Of a DNA stretch of 64,000 nucleotides, positions 24,971-35,623 are shown in pieces. Below the pieces are notes generated by a model, which did no database searches, was not told where the DNA came from, and saw only the letters and a program-made list of their open reading frames with translations. How positions within the stretch are numbered: the first letter of the stretch is position 1; each line of letters opens with the position of its first letter. Made by a program: the position numbers and the translations under genes. This DNA is from Megascapheus bottae (taxonomy: Eukaryota > Chordata > Mammalia > Rodentia > Geomyidae): the NCBI GenBank assembly GCA_024803745.1, contig JANJXV010000024.1, forward strand, positions 7,348,106-7,412,105. The letters run 5' to 3'.

Positions 24971-25814
24971 TGCTAACTCTTTACCTAGGCTTACTTTGAT
25001 CTTTGATACACCTAATATTTATTCTCTGACTAGGGGATTAGAGGCATGAGATACCTGGCCCAACCTGAATGTTAGAATCTTACAGAACCATAATACAGTG
25101 ATTGAAAGCAGAGAATTATGTTTGATCAGCCCATTAGCTAACCCGTAAATCTTATTTAAATTTCACTAGTGTTCTCATTAGTCATTACACAAGAAAAGTA
25201 AGCAAAGCTACTTCTCAGAGGCCTTTTGGAGGATATGTGCATTTAATTTATTCACAACATTGTAGAGCTTAATAGGTCTCAGAGATTTCTATAGCATTCT
25301 CAAATGGGCAGCAACCTTATTCTTTCTTCATGTGATAAGATATCTAAATAAGAATTCTATTTTATTTTTTTCCTTTTCATATAGAGAGAATAAAAGCATA
25401 TGGTAATATCGCTACCATTTATTCTCTACTTTTGATGGTTTGGAACAAAAGGCCAGAGCAAAAAAAATATTTCTTTTAAAGAATAGTATTTAAAATTTGT
25501 TTTATAGGCCAAATTGCTATTTATAGGTTAATTTTTTTAAAGATTAGAAAACCACATTAAATAACCCAACAACTTTTCTTATTCTACCCATTGATAGTCA
25601 TCCTGTTCCTCTCCTTTTTTCTATAATGCCCAAATAAAGGAAAACAACCTGTCCTATTGTGAAAGAATAGAACTTATTTACTTTGTAGGCATTCCTTCGC
25701 TGGGAGCAACCATTCGGATGAATTTGAAAATGGCTTTCACACTGAGCCAGACATACAATGGTTTCTTCCATCTATAAAGTAAATATGGTAGTTACCCAAG
25801 CATTATGAGAGTTC

Positions 25815-25816
<2 letters not shown>
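24971..25816. other. Unique sequence, nothing recognised
   Basis: AT-rich, no recognised repeat. Confidence 0.45.

Positions 25817-25817
<1 letters not shown>

Positions 25818-25845
<28 letters not shown>
25818..25845. repeat. A28 homopolymer
   Basis: 28 uninterrupted A residues, followed by CAAAC. The 120 bases upstream do not resemble any SINE or L1 end in this window, so the source is unknown. Confidence 0.9.
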
Positions 25846-26039
25846 CAAACTACATGGTGTCTCTTGCACATTCCCCTTTCATTTTGCACTGAAGAACATT
25901 TTTTTTTAAAAAAAATTTCTTTCATTCTGTCTCTAGGGTGTAACTGCTACATTTCCTATAGTAGCAGCCCTAATAGCCCAGCCAAATTGGCCTCATGAAG
26001 TCAGTCTCCTTCATATGAAGGAGGCTTTCGGTTCTTATT

Positions 26040-26218
26040 ATTTCTTTTATTACTGTTGGTATGATGTATAGAGGGGTTACAGTTACATTCATGAGGTAGT
26101 AGGTACATTACTTCTCACACACTGATACCCCCTCTCATGTTTTTGTCCCCATTTCCCTCCCCCACCCCCTCCTAATCAACTTGTTTTCCCCCTTTCCCTT
26201 TTCTATTTCAAACAGTTC
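26040..26218 (-). mobile_element. Old L1 3' end, antisense
   Basis: The plus strand reads gttacagttacattcatgag, then gtaggtacattacttctcac, then a C-rich block. This is the inverted 3' end also seen at 41394-41678, from an older L1 subfamily. Confidence 0.7.
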
Positions 26219-26317
26219 TTATTATTTCTTAATGATCATATATTATTAAGACTCTGGGTGCTGTTTATAAATTTGCACATAGAATAAATGTGTGATTCCA
26301 GGGATATAAAAATCCAG

Positions 26318-26388
26318 GGGGACTGGGGAGTTAGCTCAGAGATTTTGTATTAATCCAGCATGTGCAAAGCCCTAAATTAGCTCCCTAG

Positions 26389-26432
<44 letters not shown>

Positions 26433-26446
26433 ACACACACACACAA
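26318..26446 (+). mobile_element. ID monomer ending in (CA)n
   Basis: A tRNA-like monomer (gactggggagttagctcaga, agcatgtgcaaagccct, ctccctagcag) passes directly into a (CA)n tract at 26391-26446. The microsatellite seems to have grown at the SINE's 3' tail. A second example lies at 28273-28392. Confidence 0.75.
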
Positions 26447-26548
26447 TTTTAGCCAGGCATGGTGGTACATACTTTTAATGCAATCTGCAGAAGTAGGATA
26501 GAAAGTTGGAGATTAGTTTGAGTTACATGAACTTTGTAGTAAATGATA
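26447..26548 (+). mobile_element. B1-like SINE monomer
   Basis: agccaggcatggtggtacat followed by taatgcaatctgcag and gttggagattagtttgag corresponds to the 7SL-derived B1 head. The tail is decayed. Confidence 0.65.
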
Positions 26549-26624
26549 ATAATGATAACCTAAGGAATAAAAATCTTGATAGGAAATGAAATTTGTATTT
26601 TATTACTATAGAAATATACCATGT

Positions 26625-26905
26625 AATTACCTTGCTAGGGTCTCCATAACAAACTGTTACAAATTAAGAACCCTAAACAGAACTCTGTGATCAAGGTTTC
26701 ATTCAGCAAGGTAGATTCTTTCTGAGGGCTGTGCCTCTTTTACCTTCAGGTAGCCTGGGGCATTCTCTGTAAGTAGGTAGCAGTCTGACTTCCCATTAGC
26801 TGTCTTGTGGGAATGTCTGTTTCTTGGTCAAAATTTTCTCTTTATGTAAGGATACCAGTCTCAGTGATTCAGACTTGGCCTAATGATCTCTTTGGAGTCT
26901 GATTA
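26625..26905 (-). mobile_element. Probable MaLR/old LTR remnant, antisense
   Basis: Blocks such as ctccataacaaactgttac, gagggctgtgcctctttta, ttatgtaaggataccagtc and ggcctaatgatctc follow the order of an ancient MLT/MaLR-like LTR in reverse. Diverged; family not certain. Confidence 0.45.
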
Positions 26906-26917
26906 CCACTAAAAAGC

Positions 26918-27112
26918 CTTCTATAAGGGCTATGAGTGTGACTAGAGTGCTTGCCTAGCATGCACAAAAGCCATGGCTTTGATTCCTCTGTACCACACAC
27001 TCAGAAGAAGCTGGAAATGGAGCTCAAGTGGCAGAGTGCTAGCCTTGAGCTAAAATGTCCAAGGACAGTGCCCAGGCCCCAAATTCAAGTCCCAGAACTG
27101 GCAAAAAAAATA
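26918..27112 (+). mobile_element. ID-headed composite SINE, diverged
   Basis: Head remnant tagagtgcttgcctagcatg, degraded B box ctttgattcctctg, shared tail gctggaaatggagctcaagtgg and ending ctggcaaaaaaaa. Confidence 0.85.
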
Positions 27113-27114
27113 AG

Positions 27115-27460
27115 ATTCTATATAGAGCCACATTTTGAAATATGGAGAGTTAAGAGCTGTGAGAAATCTTCTGAGACTTCAGAGAAGACTGAATTCAATG
27201 TATGCCAGTGGAACCCCAGCAGCAGATTCTGTGATGCAGCTTGTGAGTCAGGATGATTGGTACCAGCAGATACTGGCCAGAGGCTGTGAGGCTAAGAAAG
27301 AACAGAATAAGCTCAGCTTGTGACAGCACAAGCCAAATAAAGAGAGTATTATATCCAGAAAAAGGACTGAGCTTTAGGCTTCTCAGTTTCACTCATATGC
27401 TCAGAAAGCAGCACCAAAATGTGCCCATTTTAAAAGCAGGATACTAATCATTGCTCTAGT
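27115..27460 (+). other. Unassigned block with AATAAA
   Basis: Sequence richer in GC than its surroundings, with an AATAAA near 27336. It could be an LTR remnant or part of an old transcript, but I recognise no family and see no boundaries. Overlapping open frames in three phases argue against a true exon. Confidence 0.3.
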
Positions 27461-27589
27461 GTTGTAACATTTTCACAATAAAATAAATCAGTAGTTGGGG
27501 ACATAAACAATATAGATATGGCTGAATGAAGATCAGATACATTTAAGGTCTTTCCTTATAGAACTTGTTTAAAAATGAAATTTTATGAG

Positions 27590-27835
27590 TGGAAGTGGTG
27601 GCTCATGTTCATAATTCTGGCTAGGTAGAGTTGGGCAGGATGGCTGTTGAAGGCAAAAAAAAAAAAGAAGTACCCAAATTGTTTATCCCATCCGGTAAAA
27701 ATTGGGTATAGAGGCCTATGCCTTTCACCTCAGATACTTGAAAAGCATAAATAGGACCATTCTCTAGCCCAGTCAAGGCATAAATGCAAGACCTTGCTAG
27801 AAGAACAATACCCAAAACACCAAAAGGTGTAATCC
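27590..27835 (+). mobile_element. Two B1-like SINE fragments
   Basis: 27595-27650 (gaagtggtggctcatgttca, then ttgggcaggatggctgtt and A12) and 27705-27830 (gtatagaggcctatgccttt, then gaccattctctagccc and gcaagaccttgctag) each resemble a B1-like head. Both are old. Confidence 0.45.
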
Positions 27836-28272
27836 AAGGGGTAGAACCTGCCTGGCAATCCCTACACTTTCGTCTGCCCTGGGAGAAAATGTTGCCTTTG
27901 ATTTTCCATGGGAAATGAAAATGAAAATGTCTTGAGTGATCAAAATACAACACCTTGTACAATTTCACAGCTGCATGCATCTTTACTAACAGGCCATGTC
28001 AACAATGAAATTGAACATTTGTGAGTGGAATTTTTGGATTAATTTTGTCTGTACTATTAAAGTGTGAGGCAAGCAATTCATTTTTTTGTTCTTTGGTTAT
28101 TTTTGATTCCTAGAACTGATCAATAACACTTTGAAAAGAAATGATATTTTTGGAATATTTTCTTGGAAAGAATGGTGAGTAGCTGTTAATCACCTGGCCA
28201 CTAACAGCACATGTAGATAAGTTTAGGTTTGGGGGACTTTGAGGTTTATACAGTTCGGGCACTTAAAAAAAA
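27836..28272. other. Unique sequence, nothing recognised
   Basis: No recognised repeat. Confidence 0.4.
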
Positions 28273-28343
28273 GTCAGGGACAGAGATGTAACACATTGGA
28301 GGCTTGCCTAGAATGTGTAAAGATCTGGGTTCAATCGCCAGCA

Positions 28344-28392
<49 letters not shown>
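28273..28392 (+). mobile_element. ID monomer ending in (CA)n
   Basis: gtcagggacagagatgtaac, ggcttgcctagaatg and ggttcaatcgccagcac form a tRNA-like ID monomer with a recognisable B box. The tail is (CA)n at 28346-28392. Confidence 0.78.
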
Positions 28393-28395
<3 letters not shown>

Positions 28396-29120
28396 ATTAA
28401 ACTAAATGTTTATTTAAAGGAAAATACAAGCTGAGCCTGGCAGCATTACTAGGCAAACTGAATGATGGGATTAGAGCTGCAATCCCACTTCTTAATAGGC
28501 ACAAGATTGCAAGTTCCAAGATGCCTGTCTGAAAACCCAGTACATAAAGTACTTCCATGCTAAAAGTGTCAGAAAGCTATCATCATATTAAATAGCTTGA
28601 CATTAATAAAATACTTTTATATTTTTAAAGCTGAACACTTAGTAATTAATTCTCTTTCTATGACAAACGATAAAAGTTTCTGTAGAGAAAACAGAAAGAT
28701 TGCTTTTTTCTTTCTGTGTGTGGTTAATTATGGTTGTTTTCTTCTGCTCATACATCATAATCAATATAAAAGTTGCTTATAACCACAAGTGCTGTGAGGG
28801 TTTCTTGTCATCAACATAAAACCAATCAGTTACACAGAAGATGCCAGCTGGGTACCCTCGGACATTGTCGCCCAGAGATGCTATCAAGTCCCATAGACGG
28901 AGGATTCAATCTCCAGCACCATAACCCCCACTTTGGATGCTAATCAAAAGTTCCAAATTGTCTTCATAGTATGGTTGTGTTTGTCCAGAAAACCTTTTGT
29001 GGAAATTTTGGCTAAAGAATCTAGACCCTAAAGCAACTCTGAGTTGGATTTTAACAGATTGTATGGTACTGTTTACTGGTTATTTCCTCTAATAAAATTT
29101 GGTACAGTTAAAAAAAATGT
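28393..29120. other. Unique sequence with doubtful SINE traces
   Basis: A possible decayed B1-like patch at 28430-28545; the rest unrecognised. Confidence 0.35.
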
Positions 29121-29121
29121 T

Positions 29122-29335
29122 CTGGGCCAGGAGTTTTGCTTAGTGGTTGAGTGCTTGCCTATCAGGCATGAGGACTTGGGTTCCATTGCTCAGTAACACA
29201 TACATAGAAAAATCCAGAAGTGGTGCTGAGGCTCAAGTGGTAGAGCTCTAGCCTTGAGAAAGTCCAAGGGCAGTGCTCAGACCCTGAACTCAAGCCCAGG
29301 ACTGGCAAAAAAAGAACAAAAACAAAAACAAAAGA
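29122..29335 (+). mobile_element. ID-headed composite SINE
   Basis: Head gggccaggagttttgcttag, B box gggttccattgctc, tail gaagtggtgctgaggctcaag and ctggcaaaaaaa followed by AAAAC units. Confidence 0.9.
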
Positions 29336-30304
29336 AAAACCCCTCCAAGTTGTTTTACCTATGCTTCTAACCCATTACTTATAAACTAGGGTTGTTCTCC
29401 CTCCTCTAATTCCATTAATTTTCTAGAGCAGCTCTCAGAAGTCATGAAATTCTAAATTCTAAGTTTTAAATGGTACTACAAAGAACACAGATGACTTGAT
29501 GCATTAGGACCACATGTTTGTGGGCAGGGATGTAGAGCTACTCTGAGGTTGATCATGGCCCATTACTTTCTAGGAACCTCTCCCCTCAGTTATACATAAA
29601 TTCTCCAAACACTGCCCACTGGGGTTTCTGTGGAAACTTCATTTCATAGGATTGACTGAAGCATGGACACCTGGGTTAAAATGTAGTGGAACTGAATCTT
29701 CAAGTTTGGTTTTGTCTTATTTTGATATGCGTGTGTTGTCATTTTGGGTACTTTCTGTTTGGTTTGGTTTCGGTGTTTTCTATTTTTTGAAACAAGGTCT
29801 CGTGGAGTACACTGAAACACAAGTTTCTCCTGTCTCAGGTTCCTAGGAACTTAGAGTAAAAATATGCATGAATCTTCCTCTTCAAACTGTATGCACTAAA
29901 TTAAGGCTATTCTGAAGAACCGGCTTCAGAAAAGCTTCAGCCTCTACATTTGAAAGTTCTGGCACTGCTGAGTGCCAGAAACATGTTTGTATTAACATGT
30001 GACCTCTGCTTTCTATCGTACACTGGTTGAGTCAGTATAGTCAGCAGTTGGTACTGGAAACCAGTTTCATCAGAGTAACTAGAAACCAAAGGGCTACATG
30101 AGGAAGTCTTTCCAAACCATGTAGCACACTGCACTAAATCTATAGTCAATGTGTCTCCAACTCAATCTCTCCTTTTTATATTAGGTAATTTGGGGGAACA
30201 TTCAAAGGCCTCATGAAAAGGAGGTAAGGAGTGCTTCAAAGAAAGGCATGGTAGAAGGAAGATGGAAGTGGATGTGGAGATGGATTAGCTGATAGTTTTT
30301 TTTT
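29336..30304. other. Unique sequence, nothing recognised
   Basis: No recognised repeat or exon. Confidence 0.45.
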
Positions 30305-30665
30305 TGTTATAATTTGGGTCTTGCATATTTTCCTAGACCCATGCTAAAGCCTTAGTTACCAGCCTATGATCTTGCTGACAAACTGTGGACCTTTCAGGAT
30401 GTGTGGCCTAATGTAAGGAAGGTAGGTCAACAGAGATTTGCACTTGGAAGAATAATGGGACCCAGGAACTCTGGAGATGAGCTACGAGACCTGAAAAATA
30501 TGTGAGAGGTTGGGATGCCACCTCCACAGTACTAGAAATGCTGAGAATTGGCCATGGAAAGGTTAAAATAGTTGTCTCTGCAAAGGGTTAAGGAGCTGGA
30601 ATGTTGCCCCTTTTTTTCTTAGTTCAGAAAGGGCTGAGAGCTGGACCTTGAAAGACACATAAAGT
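30305..30665 (+). mobile_element. Probable ERVL-MaLR LTR remnant, sense
   Basis: Blocks tagacccatgctaaagcctt, ttaccagcctatgatcttgc and gtgtggcctaatgtaaggaa follow the sense order of the element seen inverted at 14385-14748. Assigned by comparison within the window and family memory. Confidence 0.4.
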
Positions 30666-30774
30666 AGAATACATGTTTGAATTATTCCTCGGTTGTAGTG
30701 TTCACCCCCAAAGCAATAAGGGAGCCAGTTATTTGCACAAAGTCTGTTTTGTCTCTGATTGAAATAGCAGTATT

Positions 30775-31006
30775 CAGCCAGGTGTGGTGGCTCATGCCTG
30801 TAATCCTCGCTACTCAGGAGGCTGAGATCTGAGCATCAAGGTTCAAAGTCAGCCCAGGCACAAAAGGATCTCATACTCTTATCCAATTAACCTCTAGAAA
30901 ATGGGAAATGGGGCTTGGCTCAAGGGTAGGATGGTAGCTTTGAGCTGAAGAACTCAGGAACAACGCCCAGGCCAATTTATAGCCCCATGACCCACAAAAA
31001 TAAATA
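30775..31006 (+). mobile_element. B1-ID dimeric SINE, best copy in window
   Basis: The B1-like head is well preserved: agccaggtgtggtggctcat, gcctgtaatcctcgctactc, aggctgagatctgag. It is joined by a linker (ccaattaacctctagaaaat) to the shared tail (gcttggctcaagggtagg, cttgagctgaagaactcagg, aacgcccaggccaa). It gives the reference order for the other dimers. Confidence 0.9.
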
Positions 31007-31123
31007 ACAGCATCAGATGCCTTGTTTTCTGTACTAAACCCCCCAAAATAAGCTTACTTACAGAAACTCAGGGCTCAGAAACCACTGAGCACTGAAGCCC
31101 CCTGGTTTCTCGGTTTCTCTCTT

Positions 31124-31126
<3 letters not shown>

Positions 31127-31182
<56 letters not shown>
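31127..31182. repeat. (CT)n microsatellite
   Basis: An uninterrupted run of about 28 CT units. A Ser-Leu repeat frame over it is spurious. Confidence 0.95.
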
Positions 31183-31186
<4 letters not shown>

Positions 31187-33055
31187 TCTTTCTCTGTTGC
31201 TCCCTCTGTATTTTATCATTTCTTCCACTCTATTATCCCCATGGTGCTGTCCTGGGTTTCTGGGGTAGCAACATTCTTCTTCTCCCTCTATTTACTTTCC
31301 AGCTTTCATAAGACAAGCACCTGTAACACATGCTTGGGCTTGATATACTATCTCCCCATAGGTCCAAAGCAACATGGACGACAGAATGTACAGATATATA
31401 TCTTCTATTGCTAAAAGAAATTTTACCTTGTTTCAAGTTGTTTTTCTCAAGTATTTTGTCACATCATCTGAAAGCAGACCAACACACATCTAGTTTACTA
31501 TTAGTCTGATAATGAAAACATATCTACCATTCTATTAACAACAAAAAGGAAATGTATGATACATCATTTTCAATTTAAGAATTACAAATGTTTTCCCTAA
31601 GATTAAGCAAACATCCTTCCTGTAGCAGCTGTTTCATGTTGCATCTAACTGATTTCTATCTCATAACTAATTAAAAGAGACTATAGATAGTTGATTATCA
31701 GGAAGGATAACCAGTTGCAATTCTATTTTAATTCTACAAAGAGAAAGGTTAGATGAGTTATTATAACAATGAGGATTTTTTTCCTGAGGATTTCATCTCG
31801 AATAAAGGAAGCTAAGAATTCTAGAAAGCATGCAAAACCAAATCTGGACCATGTAGACTGAAATGGTAAGTACAGTGTTTTACAGTGCAGTGAGAGGACT
31901 AAAGTCCACAATCCTGTTATGTTTTAAAACAAAATTGAAGAGACCTTGAAAGCTCCATTCACAAAGCGATGAGAAGGAAATGAAACTGTTAATTACCCTC
32001 ACTTTATGAATATGTATATATAAACCATATTATACTTGATCAACTATGCCTCATCAGTATGTATGGTAGTTATGTTTTCTTCAAATACTTTTTAAGTTCA
32101 AGCTTAGAAATAACCATCCCAGTTTGATAATTACACATTATGTATATGTATCAAATTATATTTTACCACATATGCACATATATGTATATAAACATACAAT
32201 AACAAGATTATACTGTCTTTTTGAGGGAAAAAATAATGTTGAGAGAAAATGAGATCAGTAAATCATTGAAGCAATCTGTGTCTGTAATAATGTAGTTTTA
32301 ATGTTACAGCATGACCACTAACTTTGAAAGACCTTTCAATGTGTGACTAAATTTACACACAATGGGGCCTTTACTCCATGGCATCACAGTCCAGAATCCT
32401 AGACTTACTAGGAGATAAAATGCAGGCACTGGGCCTGTGCCATGTGTATGAGAAGCAACAGGAAGGTATCAGCCTGGCAGAGAGAATACATGTTGGCTAG
32501 GAATGAAGCAGCAGTTGCATTAAACTTTTAGTCTTGGCAATGACAGGGCAGTTTCCCAATGGGTCCAAGGCAGAGTTCCTGGCACAAAAGTGGCAGTAAA
32601 CTGGTGGCAGCTGCCAAGATTCCCTTAGCCCTCAGTGGGAAAGCAGCAATGAGAGAGGGATCTATTTCCACCCCCAACCCCCATTCAGGCCAAATCTATT
32701 GTGAGATGTTGGTCTTTAATTCTGAAACTTTACACTCAAATCTGGTTTGCCAGCCTTCCCAGTAGTTTTGTGATTTTTGAACATGTATTGAATAAACTCC
32801 GTTTCTTCATCAGTCAGAGTCATCATCTGTTGATTGCAGTTAAGAACCAAGACATGCATTTCCTGTTCAAGTGGGTTTTGGGGGATTGGGGGATGATTTC
32901 AATATGGTGTTTCTAAGTAGACACTCTTGCCTGGTGGTGGTTTCAGCAATGGCTTCCCATTGGAGATAGAGGGTGTACCGTTATACTTAAGTAACTGGGG
33001 ATGCCCTCGATTCAAAGCATTCTTCTGGGTGTGATTGTTAGGTAAAGCCTAGTGA
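31183..33055. other. Unique sequence, nothing recognised
   Basis: No recognised repeat. 32360-32780 is less AT-rich and may be conserved non-coding DNA, but nothing specific is visible. Confidence 0.45.
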
Positions 33056-33057
33056 AA

Positions 33058-33352
33058 GACCATATTGGTCTGCCAGACCTGCCATAACAAAAGACTAGAA
33101 GACTTAGTTAATAGAAACTTATTTTCTTATAGCTGGTGGACTAGCAGTTAAAGTGAAGATGTCAACAGGTTTGGTTTCTTCTGAACTGTCGCTTTGTCTT
33201 ATAGCAGCTCACTCACTGCTTCTTCATAGATAACCACACAGCCCTGTTCAGTCAGCTTCTTCTAAGGACATCATACAGAAGTCCTTAGATTGCATTAGAG
33301 GATTCCCTAAGACTCTTGTTTTAAACGTTCACCTCTTCAAATACAGGCAGAC
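33058..33352 (-). mobile_element. Probable MaLR-type LTR remnant, antisense
   Basis: Opening tctgccagacctgccataacaa followed by gaaacttattttcttatagc and later ctaaggacatcatacagaag follows the reverse order of MLT1-like LTRs. Diverged. Confidence 0.5.
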
Positions 33353-33801
33353 CTTGAGTACTGGGGGTTAAGACTTCAACTCTTGAATTTTTCATACAAA
33401 CAATGTAGTTTGTTACAAACTCTTAGCTTGACAAGGCAAGAAAACAATTACTTAGGCATAGCAAAGTAACCTAAGTGCATCTGCTAATCCAACATCTTTA
33501 ATCTTTCCATTACTTTTTTAATATCTCACTTCCATAAATTTAAGTTCACAAAAATCAAGAAAAAAGTGTGGGTACTGGCTGTCTTCGTAATTGACCAAAC
33601 TGACAGCATCCTGATGCTGAATGTTATTCAGGTATGAGAACACACTGCCAACACATAAAACAATGTGGCTGAACAATGAATAGATTTTTGCTAAATGATA
33701 AGAAGGCAGTTCAAAGTCTACATATTGAAGCAAACCATTGTAGAAGAATAAAATTGAACTGTAGTTGTCAGGAGTTTGGGGTAGGGGAAAATATTGATTA
33801 T
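33353..33801. other. Unique sequence upstream of the L1
   Basis: No recognised repeat. A minus-strand 107-codon frame at 33518-33841 runs into the L1 and has no family signature. Confidence 0.45.
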
Positions 33802-33846
33802 AAAAGGAAATAAGGGTAGAAGGAAGATGGCGCCGAGACAATAGGG

Positions 33847-34260
33847 ATGCTGCCTAGCTCTCTCTCACAAAAAGAGAGAACCAGGGAGTCCCACGAGCCA
33901 ATTATCCTAAGAAATCCACAACAACAAACTCAAAAAGCAATGGAGAAGGACTCAAACCCGAAAAGAAATCCAGATAAAGCTCATATTCAACTTTCTCAAA
34001 GAATTCAGAACTTTAGAACCCCTCCCCCACCTCTCCCTGCCAGCTCCAAGCCGCGAAAAGTGGAGGCAGAGGGCGCCGGAGCTGCAGAAACCAGCACAGG
34101 ACTGGGCCAGCAAGCCCTGGAAGCAGTGGAACCAAGACGCAGAACCAGAAGAGCAAGCAGCGGAACCCAGACATGGAACACAGGCAGTGGAGGAGACCCA
34201 AGGGGAGTGAAAGACTCCCCACCACTGTGGAGCACCCACAGACGGAACGCAGAGGCGTGA
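33847..34260 (+). other. 137-codon open frame in the L1 5'UTR
   Basis: An ATG 30 bases inside the element opens a 137-codon sense frame rich in Arg, Lys, Gln, Pro and Ser. It has no domain I recognise, no signal peptide and no membrane segment. Open frames also exist on the minus strand here (140, 102 and 98 codons), which is expected of GC-rich DNA, so it may be chance. It is not the human-type ORF0, which is antisense. Confidence 0.3.
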
Positions 34261-34409
34261 GTAATACAGCACGTCCCCAAACACATGGGGAAAGCAGAGT
34301 GGGTACCAAGCAATAGAACTTAACTCAGACCCCTCCACCCTGCCTGAGAAAGACTGGTAGGAGCAGGGGGGCAAGGAATTTAGAATCCTGTCCCTTCCCT
34401 CAACAGCCC

Positions 34410-34652
34410 CCTCCCTCAGGCCATTGACTGGAGATTGACAAGCAGGCTACCTAAGACCCAGCACCCCACCAAGTGAGGCGGAGCTGTCACAACTCCCACT
34501 CGCCCAACAGGATCAACTCCCAGCCCTCTGACTGGAGACTGACAGGCGGGTGGACCCTAAGACTCAGCACCCCACCAGGGGAGGCAGAGCTGTCCCAGCT
34601 CCCACCCGCCCACCAGGCTCCTCTCCCAGGCCACTGGATCTGGAGAGTGGAG
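34410..34652 (+). repeat. About 104-bp tandem repeat in the L1 5'UTR
   Basis: The blocks tgactggaga (34425 and 34529), cagcaccccaccag-like and gaggcagagctgtc repeat with a period of about 104 bp. There are two full units and the start of a third (ccactggatctgg near 34631). Confidence 0.75.
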
Positions 34653-35623
34653 GGCGCTGGGACCCTGCCTTACAACAGCAAAGTAGGGTGTGCGGGAAAA
34701 TAGGAGCCAGCATCTGCCCCCCCTCAATTCTTGAGCGGGGCATCCTCCAGCTGGGAATCCTGAGCAAGACAGCACCAAGGGGCCCCCCACAGTCACAAAC
34801 TCTGACAAAGCAGTGGAAACACAGCAGGGTTCTGAAGGACAGACCAGCAGCCAAGCCCGCCTTCTGAGAATCAAAAAGGCGCAGCTCTGCCCTTGGAGCC
34901 CACATCCTCAGCAGGGTCCCACCCCTGGGAACAGAGGGGTCTCCTGCTGGTCCTGCTGAGAGCCCCTGGAAACTCTCAATCCCCAGACCCTTGGCTGGAG
35001 GCCGCCCCTGGAAGCAGCACAGGAAAACATCTGCCCAGCAGGCTCAGGCTGAAGCTCGCAGATCCATCCCATGGCCCACTGTGAGGCCACTGGTTGGGCT
35101 AAGAGCTAGTCGTGCAGCAACACATAAGTTTTATTCTAAGACTTTCCAAACTTTGTACTCAAATATGCTACCTATTTACCAACTTAGGTCAGTTATCCTT
35201 ACACTATACCTTTTCTTCATTATTACAATATTCTTACACTCCTACGTTAATCCTCTTGTACCTCCCCTGACCTCTCTCATTCTACTTTTCTATCTCTGGT
35301 CCTCTGCTCATCTTTCAATCCTTATAATGCATGGATCTACACTTGATGGATGTTGAGCAATACTGTATATCTAGGTGTTTAATTATTCTCTAGGCTCAGG
35401 GGAACCTAAAGACAATAGAGACTAGATTGAGAGGCTTATTCTTTTGGGTATAAATTGCTTATCAGTGGTTGTATTAGACTGGTCTGGAAGTACACAAAAA
35501 GAAAGAGTGATAACACCAATCAAAAATTGTGAACATCTAGTGTCTGCCAGCTACAGAGGTCTAGGTTGGTTATATCTGAAAAACTATAATCATGTTTAGT
35601 ATTAATCTTGCTCCCATTTTCAA

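Larger units (their letters stand above)
33817..35623 (+). promoter_or_regulatory. L1 5'UTR with internal promoter region
   Basis: The first bases carry gaagatggcgcc, a YY1-type site (AAGATGGCG) in the position where L1 5'UTRs place it to set the transcription start. The stretch to about 35090 is GC-rich and holds most of the window's CpG, unlike everything around it. From 35100 to 35620 it turns AT-rich before ORF1. A roughly 104-bp tandem repeat lies at 34410-34650. Promoter activity is inferred from the L1 family; only the motif and composition are seen. Confidence 0.75.

Noticed and set aside
26391..26446. Regularly spaced repeats as a CRISPR array
   Set aside because: All regular arrays here are 2-5 base microsatellites without spacers, in a mammalian genome.
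28845..28925. Possible SINE or tRNA-like unit
   Set aside because: Only scattered matches to an ID head and no tail or A/B box spacing.
33952..34374. Antisense frames of 140, 102 and 98 codons over the L1 5'UTR
   Set aside because: Three frames open together in GC-rich DNA, Cys/Ser/Leu-rich, without a domain. An ORF0-like antisense protein was considered but nothing supports it.
34557..34905. Antisense and sense frames of 105-113 codons in the L1 5'UTR
   Set aside because: Shadows of the GC-rich tandem repeat region with no domain.
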